A stretch of 64,000 bases of DNA from Fimbriimonadaceae bacterium. Lineage in GTDB: Bacteria > Armatimonadota > Fimbriimonadia > Fimbriimonadales > Fimbriimonadaceae. The stretch spans positions 2,510,734 through 2,574,733 of the forward strand of contig JABAQM010000001.1 in the NCBI GenBank assembly GCA_019187105.1, written 5' to 3'. Shown piece by piece: positions 36,676 to 44,884 of this stretch (positions within the stretch are counted from its first letter, which is position 1; each line of letters starts with the position of its first letter). Below the pieces are notes generated by a model. The model did not search any database and had not been told where the DNA came from. It saw only the letters and a program-made list of their open reading frames with translations. The position numbers and the translations under genes are program-made.

Positions 36676-36702
36676 CCGACACCTGGAGAAGCTCGCCACG
36701 TT
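36676..36702 (+). promoter_or_regulatory. Predicted ECF promoter of sigma/anti-sigma module A
   Basis: CCGACACCT at 36676-36684 and CGTT at 36699-36702, 14 bases apart, with AATTTTTC just upstream. The same two blocks at the same spacing occur at 38441-38467 before the secreted protein gene. Typical of -35 and -10 elements read by an ECF sigma factor; it predicts autoregulation of the 36750 gene. GTGTCGG at 36658 also forms a 7-bp inverted repeat with CCGACAC. Confidence 0.65.
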
Positions 36703-36749
36703 AAGCTTGTGGACTGGATCCATCCCAAGGGGGGAGGAAGGACGAAACG

Positions 36750-37223
36750 TTGGAAGGAGACTGGACGCATCTCGCACCGCTAAGGCCGCGCCTCATGCGG
36801 CTGGCGACGAGGTTATGCCTGGGAAACCTTGAGGAAGCCGATGACCTTTGTCAAGAAACGCTTGTCCGAACGATACGGTATGTGGACCGGGCAACTCCGC
36901 AAGCTTTGTGGAATATCGCAGCTACCGTTCTTCGCCATGTATCGACAGATCGCTTTCGTCTATCCGCTCGCGTGCAAAACGACGACCAACTGGAGGACAA
37001 GGTGAGCTTTTCCATCGAGGACGAACTGCAGCGCCGCGAATTGCTCAGGAGGATCGATGGACTACCCCTTGATCAGCGAGAGCTTATTACCTATGTTTAT
37101 GCCGAAGGACATTCTCTTGAGGAAGCTTCCGAGCACTTCAAATGCACCCAAGAGGCCATCAAACAGCGTCTTAAGCGGCTGCGACAGAAGCTCCAAACCG
37201 CACTGCAGGAGGTTCCGGCATGA
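36750..37223 (+). CDS. ECF-type sigma factor, module A, TTG start
   Basis: The 157-residue sigma-70 family protein. Region 2 occupies about residues 8-70 (ADDLCQETLVRTIRYVDR as its core pattern) and region 4 about 95-150 (LPLDQRELITYVYAEGHSLEEASEHF, then AIKQRLKRLRQKL as recognition helix). The start is TTG 36750 after GGGAGGAAGGA. The stop overlaps the anti-sigma start as ATGA (37220-37223), so both are made together. The predicted ECF promoter 48 bases upstream recurs before 38505. Confidence 0.9.
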   Translation: MEGDWTHLAPLRPRLMRLATRLCLGNLEEADDLCQETLVRTIRYVDRATPQALWNIAATVLRHVSTDRFRLSARVQNDDQLEDKVSFSIEDELQRRELLRRIDGLPLDQRELITYVYAEGHSLEEASEHFKCTQEAIKQRLKRLRQKLQTALQEVPA

Positions 37224-38428
37224 GGTGTGAAGACTTCCGAAGTGCGCTGAACGACGCGTTTGATTTGGTCGATCCGGAAGTTTTGGGTCCGCTCCAAGAA
37301 CATGCCCGCTCCTGTCCAGCCTGCGAGGCCCTGCTGACGGAGCGCTTGCGGTTCGAACGAACGCTGACGGTGGCCATGCTTCAGCCTGCGAAGCAGCCGA
37401 AGCCCGTTACCGCAGGTCCTCGGGTCTGGTTGAGATACGCTGCCGTTGCGGCAATGACAGTGCTTGGAGTCCTGGCCGGCCATCGATATGGCGTCGCAGA
37501 CCTTGAGAAATCAAAGGACGACGCGATTCAGCGTGTACTGAACAAGGTGGTTCCGCCGGTCTCGGCGGCCGATGTCCCAACGTATTCAAGCCTACTGAGG
37601 CTTCCCGGTCTAGGAAACGATGACTCCGAGTTGTCCGGATGGATGGGTAAGGAAAACGCGCCGCTGCCAAGGGGCCCGATCGATTGGGCGAAACTGGATC
37701 CTCCTTCGAAGGACTTCGTAATGATCGATCCCAAGGTCGGACTCTCTCGCCCGGGATCGATCAAGCTGTTGCAACGCCACTATGGTGGAACCGCGCGACG
37801 AAAGGTCGCCATACCGCTGGGTCCCGGCTCGCAAATCCGGCTGTCCTGCTGGGTCTATTGTCCGTTCGGGGGCTCGATGCAGAACAAGCACCTGAGCATC
37901 GGGATTGCCGGGGGTGATGGTTCGGGGGCAAAGTTCGGGAACAGCGTGAATATATTCAACGCGAATCCCAACTGGCAGCCGTATTGGATTGATACATCCA
38001 TCCCTCAGGCCATAAGCGAATTCGAAATCGCATTCTCGACCGGATCGGGCAACGGCGAATTCAAGGGCTACGACTGGGCGTGCTGGGTCGACGACATTGC
38101 GATCGAGGTTATTGCCTCGTATCCAATAAAAATTGTCACCGTTTCCGACCATCATCTTGACATCGACATTGTTGCACCTGGCGTAAAGTTCGCGGGCCTT
38201 CGGGCGATTAGTTCCCGGCAAGGATTTTCCGACGTGATCGTGAGTCCGCTGCCGGGCAAGGAAAATCGATATCGTATCAAGTCCGTGGCGGTCATTGAGG
38301 AGCTGCGATCACCCAATCCCTTTACAGGGAGAGAATCGCCACTGGGGATTCGCGGTAAAGCAACGATCGGCTCCCAGACGGTCAATTTTTCCGGCGGAGC
38401 CGTACTTGGGCAGCGAGAGGGCCAGTAA
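37220..38428 (+). CDS. Anti-sigma factor with extracytoplasmic sensor domain, module A
   Basis: The 402-residue membrane protein. Residues 1-45 form a ZAS-like zinc anti-sigma domain: EHARSCPACEALL gives H-x3-C-x2-C near residue 28. A single helix (about 73-90, YAAVAAMTVLGVLAGHRYG) follows. The outer 300 residues are beta-rich; LSCWVYCPFGG and WIDTSIPQAISEFEIAFSTGSGNGEFKGYDWACWVDD (pattern) resemble a carbohydrate-binding jelly-roll fold, but I cannot name a family. The layout suggests it holds the sigma factor inactive until the outer domain senses a ligand. Confidence 0.75.
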   Translation: MRCEDFRSALNDAFDLVDPEVLGPLQEHARSCPACEALLTERLRFERTLTVAMLQPAKQPKPVTAGPRVWLRYAAVAAMTVLGVLAGHRYGVADLEKSKDDAIQRVLNKVVPPVSAADVPTYSSLLRLPGLGNDDSELSGWMGKENAPLPRGPIDWAKLDPPSKDFVMIDPKVGLSRPGSIKLLQRHYGGTARRKVAIPLGPGSQIRLSCWVYCPFGGSMQNKHLSIGIAGGDGSGAKFGNSVNIFNANPNWQPYWIDTSIPQAISEFEIAFSTGSGNGEFKGYDWACWVDDIAIEVIASYPIKIVTVSDHHLDIDIVAPGVKFAGLRAISSRQGFSDVIVSPLPGKENRYRIKSVAVIEELRSPNPFTGRESPLGIRGKATIGSQTVNFSGGAVLGQREGQ

Positions 38429-38440
38429 TCGACTAATTTT

Positions 38441-38467
38441 CCGACACCTTCTATCTGCCTCTCCGTT
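38441..38467 (+). promoter_or_regulatory. Predicted ECF promoter of the 38505 gene
   Basis: CCGACACCT at 38441-38449 and CGTT at 38464-38467 with the same 14-base spacing and preceding AATTTT as the element before the sigma gene. A start about 7 bases after CGTT gives a leader near 30 bases that includes AAGGAGGA. Confidence 0.65.
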
Positions 38468-38504
38468 TTCCGAATGTCCCGATTTGAGGACGCAAGGAGG
38501 AGAG

Positions 38505-40160
38505 ATGAAGGGTAATAGAATTCGAAACTCAAAGCGAGGTGCGATAGTTCTCGCGATTACGCTTGCGGTTGTGATGGCGCCTCTGCCATCGGGCGCGGAT
38601 TACCGCATAGGCGGTATCGATGGATTTCAGGGCTGGAGTTGGACGGGCGGAGGACAAGCGGCATTTCGGGGCGCCCTGAAGAACCCGGTTAATTTCGGGC
38701 CAAGCGGCAAAGTTAAGACGGCCGTGGCAGACTTCGAACTTCTGGATGTAAACCCCGCGAGTCTGGCATTGGTCGATTGTTTCGTTGCTCCGGCTGACCT
38801 TGATAGCCGGTACACCCAACAAGACCTCCTCAACATTGAGCAGTTCTTCCTGAACGGCGGCGACCTCTTGCTAATGAACGATGGTGCAAGTTACGACGCG
38901 ATCGGTTCGTTCTTGGGAGTGCCGAGCTCTCAGAATGACTTGACCGATACAACTGGATCCGGAAAGCCACTCTTTTCTGGACCGTTTGGCACCGTGTCCG
39001 CCGTCAAGCACCAAGGTCTCAACGGTCTACTGGCTGCAGACGATGTTTTGGCAAAGGGAGGTGCCGTGATCGGCTCGAATGGAGGAGGTCCAACGATCGC
39101 CCTTTGGCCACGCAATCGCTACGCTCCAGGGGCGGGTGCCCTGATTATTGTGAGCGACGTGGATGCCGTGGCGAGCCCAGGAAATGGCTATCAGGGTGGC
39201 ATGGCCAACTACCAGTCGATGAACCCAAACGCCGTGATGGCGCTGAATGCGGTCGCTACGCTGATCCTAAAGCACCCGTCATCTGGTGCGGTTGGCAATG
39301 CGCAAGCATTAGTCGGCGAACTGACACTTCAGGCGATCAAGCCCGGTAATCGGCATCGTTCCGATCCACGGCGGTTCGACGCCACGATGCTTATTAATTG
39401 TTCCGAGCCGGGGATCGCAGAGATCCTGTTTGAAATCGACGGACTGCCGAAGGGTGAAGTCAAGCGGATGATGCTATCAATAGGTCAAACGGAACTAGAC
39501 GTCCCTCTGCCGGTTGTTCCACAGGGCGCCCATTTCATAACCGTCATCATAAGAGGAAGAAACGCCAAGTCAGACGTATGCATTTCGTATGCCGCCCAAT
39601 ATGATCCCAACACACAGGGGGTGCCGCTAGCTAACCACTCCGGTTGGTTTGCCTGGCAAGGTCTCTGCGTCGGAATGAGCTATACATCTCTCCGCCGATA
39701 CAACGGTCAGGTTTCCGACAGTATTTGGAACGATCCCTTACAGCTAGATTCCTACGTTCAGGTTACGGATGCTTGGGTGAAATTGAACCCACTATTCCTG
39801 GCTAAGGAACTTGAGATGTTCGCAGTAGACCTTGCATCTCGAGAAGGCTATCTGCTGGACCAAATCCGGCAACTCCGTCTGGCTCTGACTGCCAACACGC
39901 CGGGGTGCCTGGCGCTTGGCAACACCGAGGACGTCGGTGCTACTCGTCACTGTGTGGTGGCACACGCCCTTTTCGATTTGGGCGGCGGGAATTACCAGCT
40001 CGGTATCTACGATCCCAACTACGGTCCGATTCCCGGACGCGACGAGAACGTAGTCCAGCGAGTCTACACGTCGTCCGATGCCAATGGCCTTGGTGCCAAT
40101 CTGGATTCCCAGGGAGGATCGGGTTCGTTCGACTTCTTCGGCTTTCTCCCCAACCTTTAG
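38505..40160 (+). CDS. Secreted protein with possible papain-like cysteine peptidase domain
   Basis: The 551-residue exported protein begins with a long signal peptide (residues 1-33, basic then IVLAITLAVVMAPLPSGA). Residues 35-260 resemble no family I know, with NGGDLLLMNDGASYD near 127 (ThuA or DUF4350-like flavour). The C-terminal 170 residues carry WQGLCVGMSY near 387, RHCVVAHALFDLG near 486 and LGIYDPNYG near 505, the Cys, His and Asp/Asn order of predicted papain-fold peptidases. AAGGAGG precedes ATG 38505. Module position makes it the likely target of the 36750 sigma factor. Confidence 0.7.
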   Translation: MKGNRIRNSKRGAIVLAITLAVVMAPLPSGADYRIGGIDGFQGWSWTGGGQAAFRGALKNPVNFGPSGKVKTAVADFELLDVNPASLALVDCFVAPADLDSRYTQQDLLNIEQFFLNGGDLLLMNDGASYDAIGSFLGVPSSQNDLTDTTGSGKPLFSGPFGTVSAVKHQGLNGLLAADDVLAKGGAVIGSNGGGPTIALWPRNRYAPGAGALIIVSDVDAVASPGNGYQGGMANYQSMNPNAVMALNAVATLILKHPSSGAVGNAQALVGELTLQAIKPGNRHRSDPRRFDATMLINCSEPGIAEILFEIDGLPKGEVKRMMLSIGQTELDVPLPVVPQGAHFITVIIRGRNAKSDVCISYAAQYDPNTQGVPLANHSGWFAWQGLCVGMSYTSLRRYNGQVSDSIWNDPLQLDSYVQVTDAWVKLNPLFLAKELEMFAVDLASREGYLLDQIRQLRLALTANTPGCLALGNTEDVGATRHCVVAHALFDLGGGNYQLGIYDPNYGPIPGRDENVVQRVYTSSDANGLGANLDSQGGSGSFDFFGFLPNL

Positions 40161-40165
40161 CTTAA

Positions 40166-40190
40166 CCCCGGCCAATGGCCGGGGCGCCTT
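40166..40190. terminator. Terminator between converging genes
   Basis: CCCCGGCC pairs with GGCCGGGG around a short AAT loop, 5 bases after the stop of the 38505 gene and just before the M24 peptidase end. The T-run is short. Confidence 0.65.
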
Positions 40191-41294
40191 CTAACCGACC
40201 ACCAGGATCTCGCTCGCGGGCTCGGCGTTCAGGCTGCGATAGCCATCCGGAGTAGCCGTGACGATGTTCTCAACACGAACGCCGAACTTGCCGGGCAGAT
40301 AGATTCCGGGCTCGACGCTAAAACAGTGTCCGGGCTCCAAGGGCAAGGTGTTGCCGGCAATGATATAGGGCTCCTCGTGCCCCTTCATTCCGATGCCATG
40401 GCCGGTGCGATGGAAGAAGAATTCGCCATAGCCGGCGTCCTCGATGACCCGGCGGGCGGCCTGATCGACGCTTTGGCAGGCCGTGCCTGGTCGTATCGCT
40501 TCTCGACCGGCCATGTGGGAACGGTAAACGATGTCGTAAACCTTCCTGGCTTCGTCACCGGCTTCCCCGACCGCAACGGTCCTCGTGATGTCGCTCTGAT
40601 AACCGCAGTAGCTGCAGCCGAAGTCGAGGATGAGCACGTGCCCGCGCTCGATCACGCTCTCGTCACTGACGTGATGCGGCTCGGCGGCATTCGGACCGGT
40701 TGCTGCGATGCAGAACGTGGGCTTGCCGCCGCGGCGTTGCATCTCCTCAAGGATGATGCGTTCCACCTCAAGCTCGGTCAGGCCCACTCGAATTCTCGGC
40801 ACGATCGCCTCGAAGGTATCGTCGGCTATGTCAGCCGCCTTCTGCATCATCGCAATCTCGTCGGCGTCCTTGACCCGCATGAGCTTCGAAAGGATTTCGT
40901 GCCCGGGTCTGAAAAGGGCAGCCGGGAGAACGGCCTGCATCTCAAGAAGCATCTTGGCCTGCAGGTCGTCGTCGACCGCGATGACGCTTGACCGCAGCTT
41001 CCAGTCTTCCGTCAGCGCCCGGAAATGGGAAAGGGGATCCTCACCGTCTCGCCACGACCGGACATCCTCGAGTCCGCTTCGGGATGCCTGTGAAGCGGAG
41101 AGAGCGGGGCAGATCATACGGCGCCTTCCATCCTGATGAAGGGCAAGGATGAGGAAGCGCTCGCCGCCGCTCTCGTGAAAGCCGGTCAGGTACCCCATCG
41201 TGATGGGAGATGCGGCAAGGTAGGCATCGACTCCGGCGTCCTTAAGCAGAGGAGCGAATCGATCGAGGCGCGCGAGTCCAGTTGCAGTCGACAT
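40191..41294 (-). CDS. Xaa-Pro aminopeptidase/dipeptidase (M24B)
   Basis: Two-metal peptidase that removes residues before proline. The 367-residue protein has an N-terminal creatinase-like domain (1-130) and a pita-bread domain. The metal ligands can be read: Asp in LILDFGCSY near residue 224, Asp in GYQSDITRTV near 235, His in TGHGIGMKGHE near 300, Glu in SVEPGIYLPG near 331 and Glu in VRVENIV near 346. ATG 41294 starts just before the family's usual N-terminus; a longer frame to 41339 lacks support. It is divergent from the M15 peptidase gene. Confidence 0.93.
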   Translation of the reverse strand: MSTATGLARLDRFAPLLKDAGVDAYLAASPITMGYLTGFHESGGERFLILALHQDGRRRMICPALSASQASRSGLEDVRSWRDGEDPLSHFRALTEDWKLRSSVIAVDDDLQAKMLLEMQAVLPAALFRPGHEILSKLMRVKDADEIAMMQKAADIADDTFEAIVPRIRVGLTELEVERIILEEMQRRGGKPTFCIAATGPNAAEPHHVSDESVIERGHVLILDFGCSYCGYQSDITRTVAVGEAGDEARKVYDIVYRSHMAGREAIRPGTACQSVDQAARRVIEDAGYGEFFFHRTGHGIGMKGHEEPYIIAGNTLPLEPGHCFSVEPGIYLPGKFGVRVENIVTATPDGYRSLNAEPASEILVVG

Positions 41295-41331
41295 AGGCAA
41301 TTTCAATCTAGCATAAGGGGCAAGTCTCAAA

Positions 41332-41865
41332 ATGGTCAATGTCGTCGTTGCGCTCTTCCTCAGCGGTCAGGTCAATCCCCCTGACCGCGTCCTGAGCCAA
41401 ATCACCGACCTGACCATTTCCTATTGGTCCTTCGATAAGAAGACCGAATCGGGCCTCCTGCAGGTTCATTGCAAGGTGGCAAGCGAGGTAAGGGAGATCT
41501 TCGAGGAGCTCCACCGCGCAAGATTCCCCATCCACTCCATCCGTCCCATGGCCGAGTTCGGTTGGTCGGATGACGAATCCATGGAGTCCAACAACACGTC
41601 TGGCTTCTGCTGGCGAACGATCAAGGGCTCGAAAAAGCTCTCCGACCATGCCTTCGGGCTTGCCATCGACATCAATCCCCGTCTCAACCCCCACGTCGAT
41701 GCTCGGGGCATCCCGCTTTCGCCCGGGTCCTATCAGAAAAGGACGCCGGGAACGATTTTCGCATCAGGGCCGGTGGTTAGGGCTTTTGAGCGCCGGGGCT
41801 GGCAATGGGGCGGCCGGTGGAAGTCGTCAAAGGACTTTATGCACTTTAGCCGCCGGATATACTGA
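41332..41865 (+). CDS. M15-family D-alanyl-D-alanine carboxypeptidase-like protein
   Basis: The 177-residue protein with a weak hydrophobic N-terminus (MVNVVVALFLSG). Zinc ligands of the M15 family are present: His and Asp in KLSDHAFGLAIDINP near residue 104 and His in SSKDFMHF near 170. IRPMAEFGWSDDESMESNNTSGFCWRT near 70 (pattern) gives the substrate-side Arg and Asn-rich loop of VanY/endolysin relatives. It likely cuts peptide cross-links of peptidoglycan. tRNA-Gln follows 11 bases after the stop. Confidence 0.85.
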   Translation: MVNVVVALFLSGQVNPPDRVLSQITDLTISYWSFDKKTESGLLQVHCKVASEVREIFEELHRARFPIHSIRPMAEFGWSDDESMESNNTSGFCWRTIKGSKKLSDHAFGLAIDINPRLNPHVDARGIPLSPGSYQKRTPGTIFASGPVVRAFERRGWQWGGRWKSSKDFMHFSRRIY

Positions 41866-41876
41866 TAATCCCTTGC

Positions 41877-41950
41877 TGGCGGATCGTCTAATGGCAGGAC
41901 AACGGTTTTTGGTGCCGTATGTCTAGGTTCGAATCCTAGTCCGCCAGCCA
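41877..41950 (+). tRNA. tRNA-Gln (UUG anticodon)
   Basis: Acceptor TGGCGGA pairs with TCCGCCA; discriminator G and CCA are encoded. The anticodon loop TTTTGGT presents TTG for glutamine. TTCGAAT in the T-loop and the AATGGCA D-loop are normal. Length 74 bases. Confidence 0.95.
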
Positions 41951-41956
41951 CCGATT

Positions 41957-44203
41957 TTAGGGTTCCCGTTCCTCCCACTTCTTCAACAACACTTCGTCAA
42001 CCCTTCGAGTTGGAAGCGCAAAGTAGTCGCCGAGATAGCGTTTCAACCGTTCCTTCCCTAACTCTGTCTTTCCTGAATAGTAGAGTGCTTGCGCAATGAG
42101 CCGATCGCGTTCGCCGGAGGCAACCGGCCAGCCGCCGGTAATGCGCTCGGCACAGTGTAGTGCCCTAAAAGCATGTTGCTTCGCCAGTGCTGCAGGAGCC
42201 GCTTCTGCGACGATAAGATGCACGGAAGCAGCGCCAGGGAAGTCGCCTTGATTCGCTAGCTCAGCGGCAAGCTCCGTTGCGCCTCGACTGGCCAACTCCC
42301 ATCGCCGGGTCCGCAAGAGGAGCATGATTCGAGCCTGTTTGCCCAGGGGACCAAGGGTCTGGGCTTCGGAGAGTGTTTGCTGAACCTTCTCCCAGTCACC
42401 CATTTCGGCATAGTGAAGTGCGACGAGTTCCAGGTTTCCGCACGAATCGATCAGCATCTGGCCCTCTCTGGTCTGGCCGCGGTCCATCAATCTCCGCGCG
42501 ATCCACAGACGATGGGGCTGGGACAGCATGATAGCCTCCCCGTCCTTCAAGAGCTTGTCGAGGATCGGGTCCGCGGCCTCCCAGTTACCGAGGATGGGGC
42601 CTGCAATCGAAGCCCACAACACACGAGCAGCGGGAACTTCGGGAAGGGACTTCGCTACCCATGATGCAAGGCCGGCAATATCCTCCCAATCGGCTTCGGA
42701 TCGGGCGACAATTCGAAGTGCGGCGATGATTCGCTCGTACGTGACGTAATCGCGTCGGTCACGCAGTGCCGCCTCGACGGATGCGAACAGTTCTTCATCG
42801 CTGATGGCAGAAGCTTCGAGCTTTCGAATGGCAAGGTGAAGTGCTTGCGCTGGCGTTGGAAACTTAGCTTGCAACAGCTCCAGCCATTTCACGCTTTCTT
42901 TTCGATGGGTTTGGGATCGGAAGCCAGCCTCCGAGCACACCCTCCAAAGCCGTTGCTGCTGCCAGGGATCTCGCGCTTTTGCAGCCTCCGGTGCCGCAAT
43001 CGCGTAGGCAACCCTCCACAACGTGTGGTCGTCGGCTTGATTGGCTCGTTCCAACAGGAGCTCACTGAGTGTCGTTTTCTGAAGCGCAGTCAGCTCGATC
43101 CATTCTTGCGCGTAGACGTCTTGGTCTAGCGCAGTAATCACCGCAGCCTCGAAGTCGCCGCCGGCGATGGTCGCCAGATTTCTTGCCTCCGTCGTGCCGA
43201 GCAGGGAACCGGCAGTCTCCAGGACGCTTCGCGCCTGATTCGCGGAGAACGAATCTCTGAGCCCTGCCGTCCAATAGCGAACCCATTCTGAAGCCCTTGT
43301 CCGATCGGTAGCTGCGATGGCTATGGTGGTTTCGAGGAGGTCCTCCTGAGTCGGATTGGCAATGAACTTCAGAACCAGGGCTTCGGTTGTAGCGCCGAAA
43401 GAGTCAGCTTTCGCATTGCCGATCTCCTCGACAAGCTTGCCACCCCTCAATAGCAGGTAAGCGCCAGGACGAATGGCCGCATTGTCGAGCAGATCAAATT
43501 CACCCTCGGCGTTGAGGGTGCGACCGGCGCCAACGCTCCAGGATTGGGCGCCTTGATAAGCTTGGACTTTCGATTCGCTGACACGAAGGCCGTCACTGGC
43601 ATCTACGCTGTAGCGGGTGCCGAGTGCGACATACTCGCGCCCCTGGCACAGGATTCGAACCTTGTTCCGGCTGTCCTTGGCCTCATCGACGAGGACGTTG
43701 CCAACCAGGAGTTCCAAAGCGTTGCCCGGTCGCAGTCGAAACATCGTAACCACACCGGTCGCAACGACATTCGAGTCACCCAACTTGAGACGGACATCAC
43801 CGGAGGCGAGCACGATCTGGCTGGTGGGCATAGCGGAATTGACCGCGATCTGCTCATTCTCGGCGAATGCTTTGCCGCTCAGCAGAAGCGAATCCGGACT
43901 TGCATGACGGCTTTGACAAATTGCGAAAACGGCGACGCAGGCAGCGACTGCCGGGACAGCGAATTGCCACAACATGCGGCGAGGCACGCGGCTCTGATGG
44001 ATTTGCTCTTGGACTCGTTGTGGAACCGGATCGATGTCGATGCACTCTTTGATATGGCGCGTGACTGGTTCAAGGAGGGCTTCAAGCTTGGCGCCGCAGT
44101 CGGCACAGCTTTGGCAGTGAATCTCGACCGCTGATGCTTGCTGAGTGTCGAGCTTGCCGTCAACATAGGCCAGCAAATCACAATCTCGGCATTGAATTCT
44201 CAT
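41957..44203 (-). CDS. Large anti-sigma-like protein: zinc-finger, FecR-like and helical repeat regions, module B
   Basis: The 748-residue membrane protein. Residues 1-45 hold a cysteine-rich zinc-finger pattern (IQCRDCD, then H-C-x2-C-x2-C), typical of an anti-sigma domain. A helix lies at about 77-95 (LWQFAVPAVAACVAVFAIC). Residues of about 115-230 look FecR-like (LASGDVRLKLGDSN, VTMFRLRPGNALELLVGNV). The last 450 residues are Ala/Leu/Glu-rich helical repeats of the TPR kind. ATG 44203 overlaps the sigma stop as ATGA and follows GGGGAAGC; the longer frame to 44281 lies inside the sigma gene. Such a fusion is far larger than common anti-sigma factors. Confidence 0.75.
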   Translation of the reverse strand: MRIQCRDCDLLAYVDGKLDTQQASAVEIHCQSCADCGAKLEALLEPVTRHIKECIDIDPVPQRVQEQIHQSRVPRRMLWQFAVPAVAACVAVFAICQSRHASPDSLLLSGKAFAENEQIAVNSAMPTSQIVLASGDVRLKLGDSNVVATGVVTMFRLRPGNALELLVGNVLVDEAKDSRNKVRILCQGREYVALGTRYSVDASDGLRVSESKVQAYQGAQSWSVGAGRTLNAEGEFDLLDNAAIRPGAYLLLRGGKLVEEIGNAKADSFGATTEALVLKFIANPTQEDLLETTIAIAATDRTRASEWVRYWTAGLRDSFSANQARSVLETAGSLLGTTEARNLATIAGGDFEAAVITALDQDVYAQEWIELTALQKTTLSELLLERANQADDHTLWRVAYAIAAPEAAKARDPWQQQRLWRVCSEAGFRSQTHRKESVKWLELLQAKFPTPAQALHLAIRKLEASAISDEELFASVEAALRDRRDYVTYERIIAALRIVARSEADWEDIAGLASWVAKSLPEVPAARVLWASIAGPILGNWEAADPILDKLLKDGEAIMLSQPHRLWIARRLMDRGQTREGQMLIDSCGNLELVALHYAEMGDWEKVQQTLSEAQTLGPLGKQARIMLLLRTRRWELASRGATELAAELANQGDFPGAASVHLIVAEAAPAALAKQHAFRALHCAERITGGWPVASGERDRLIAQALYYSGKTELGKERLKRYLGDYFALPTRRVDEVLLKKWEEREP

Positions 44204-44715
44204 CGAGCTTCCCCCAGTATCTGGGTTGCGTCCGGCGGAGGGACTTCGGCCCAGTTGCGCAGCCGCACCAGGGCCCGCCAAACCCAGGATTTGACCGTTC
44301 CGACCGGCACCCGAAGGATGGCGGCAGTCTCTTCATCCGTGAACTCAAGGGCGACACGCAGCCAGACGGCTTCTCGCTGCTGATCGGGCAACGTCGCCAG
44401 CGCCTGGCGGACGAAGTACTTGTCGACGGCGGAGTCGTCGGCGAGAGTTGAGCCTATGGCTTGATCCAGTTCGAATTCTGTGTCCGGCATTTGCACTTCT
44501 CGTCGCTTCTTCTTCTGCTCTTCTGTCCGATTGGCGACATTTCGAGCGATCGTCATGAGCCACGTTCGTTCTGAGCTTTGCCACCTGAACGTGGATAGGC
44601 CTCTGTGGGCCCGGCGGAAGGTCTCGACGGTAGCGTCCTCGGCGTCATCCGGTCCGAGTCGCAGGCGCAAGTAGTTGTAGACAAATTGCGAGTGGTTCTC
44701 GAATTGCCTTTCCAT
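44200..44715 (-). CDS. ECF-type sigma factor, module B
   Basis: The 171-residue sigma-70 family protein: region 2 at about residues 10-75 (DDAEDATVETFRRAHRGLSTFR as core, then ERTWLMTIARNVANR) and region 4 at about 115-160 (LPDQQREAVWLRVALEFTDEETAAIL, then VPVGTVKSWVWRALVRLRNW). I start it at ATG 44715 (MERQFENHSQ), not at the longer frame from 44772, since the predicted -10 element lies at 44756-44761 and transcription would begin near 44749. Coupled to its anti-sigma gene by a 4-base overlap. Confidence 0.9.
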   Translation of the reverse strand: MERQFENHSQFVYNYLRLRLGPDDAEDATVETFRRAHRGLSTFRWQSSERTWLMTIARNVANRTEEQKKKRREVQMPDTEFELDQAIGSTLADDSAVDKYFVRQALATLPDQQREAVWLRVALEFTDEETAAILRVPVGTVKSWVWRALVRLRNWAEVPPPDATQILGEAR

Positions 44716-44755
44716 CAACTGTCCCGCAGGTCTGTTTCGCGACCTTCGTACTATG

Positions 44756-44784
44756 TTGATCCACGCCACCAAAGCGTTGGTTGC
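44756..44784 (-). promoter_or_regulatory. Predicted ECF promoter of module B sigma gene
   Basis: On the minus strand GCAACCA and TGGATCAA are separated by 14 bases. The same layout occurs on the plus strand at 44813-44841; the two 29-base elements match at 22 positions without a gap and point away from each other. The leader to ATG 44715 would be about 34 bases. Confidence 0.65.
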
Positions 44785-44812
44785 GCTGGGCGAAGTTTTT
44801 CAGCGCATGACC

Positions 44813-44841
44813 GCAACCATTGGTTTGTTTACCTGGATCAA
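44813..44841 (+). promoter_or_regulatory. Predicted ECF promoter of the 44885 operon
   Basis: GCAACCA and TGGATCAA with 14 bases between, the divergent partner of the element at 44756-44784. A start about 7 bases downstream gives a leader of about 37 bases that ends in AAGGAG before ATG 44885. Confidence 0.65.
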
Positions 44842-44884
44842 GACCTGCGAGGGCTGGCTGATCAAGGCCAGCGAAGGAGAATAC

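Noticed and set aside
40326-40991. A 221-codon plus-strand frame over the M24 peptidase gene
   Set aside because: The minus strand holds a complete set of M24 metal ligands; the plus frame has no start signal or family pattern.
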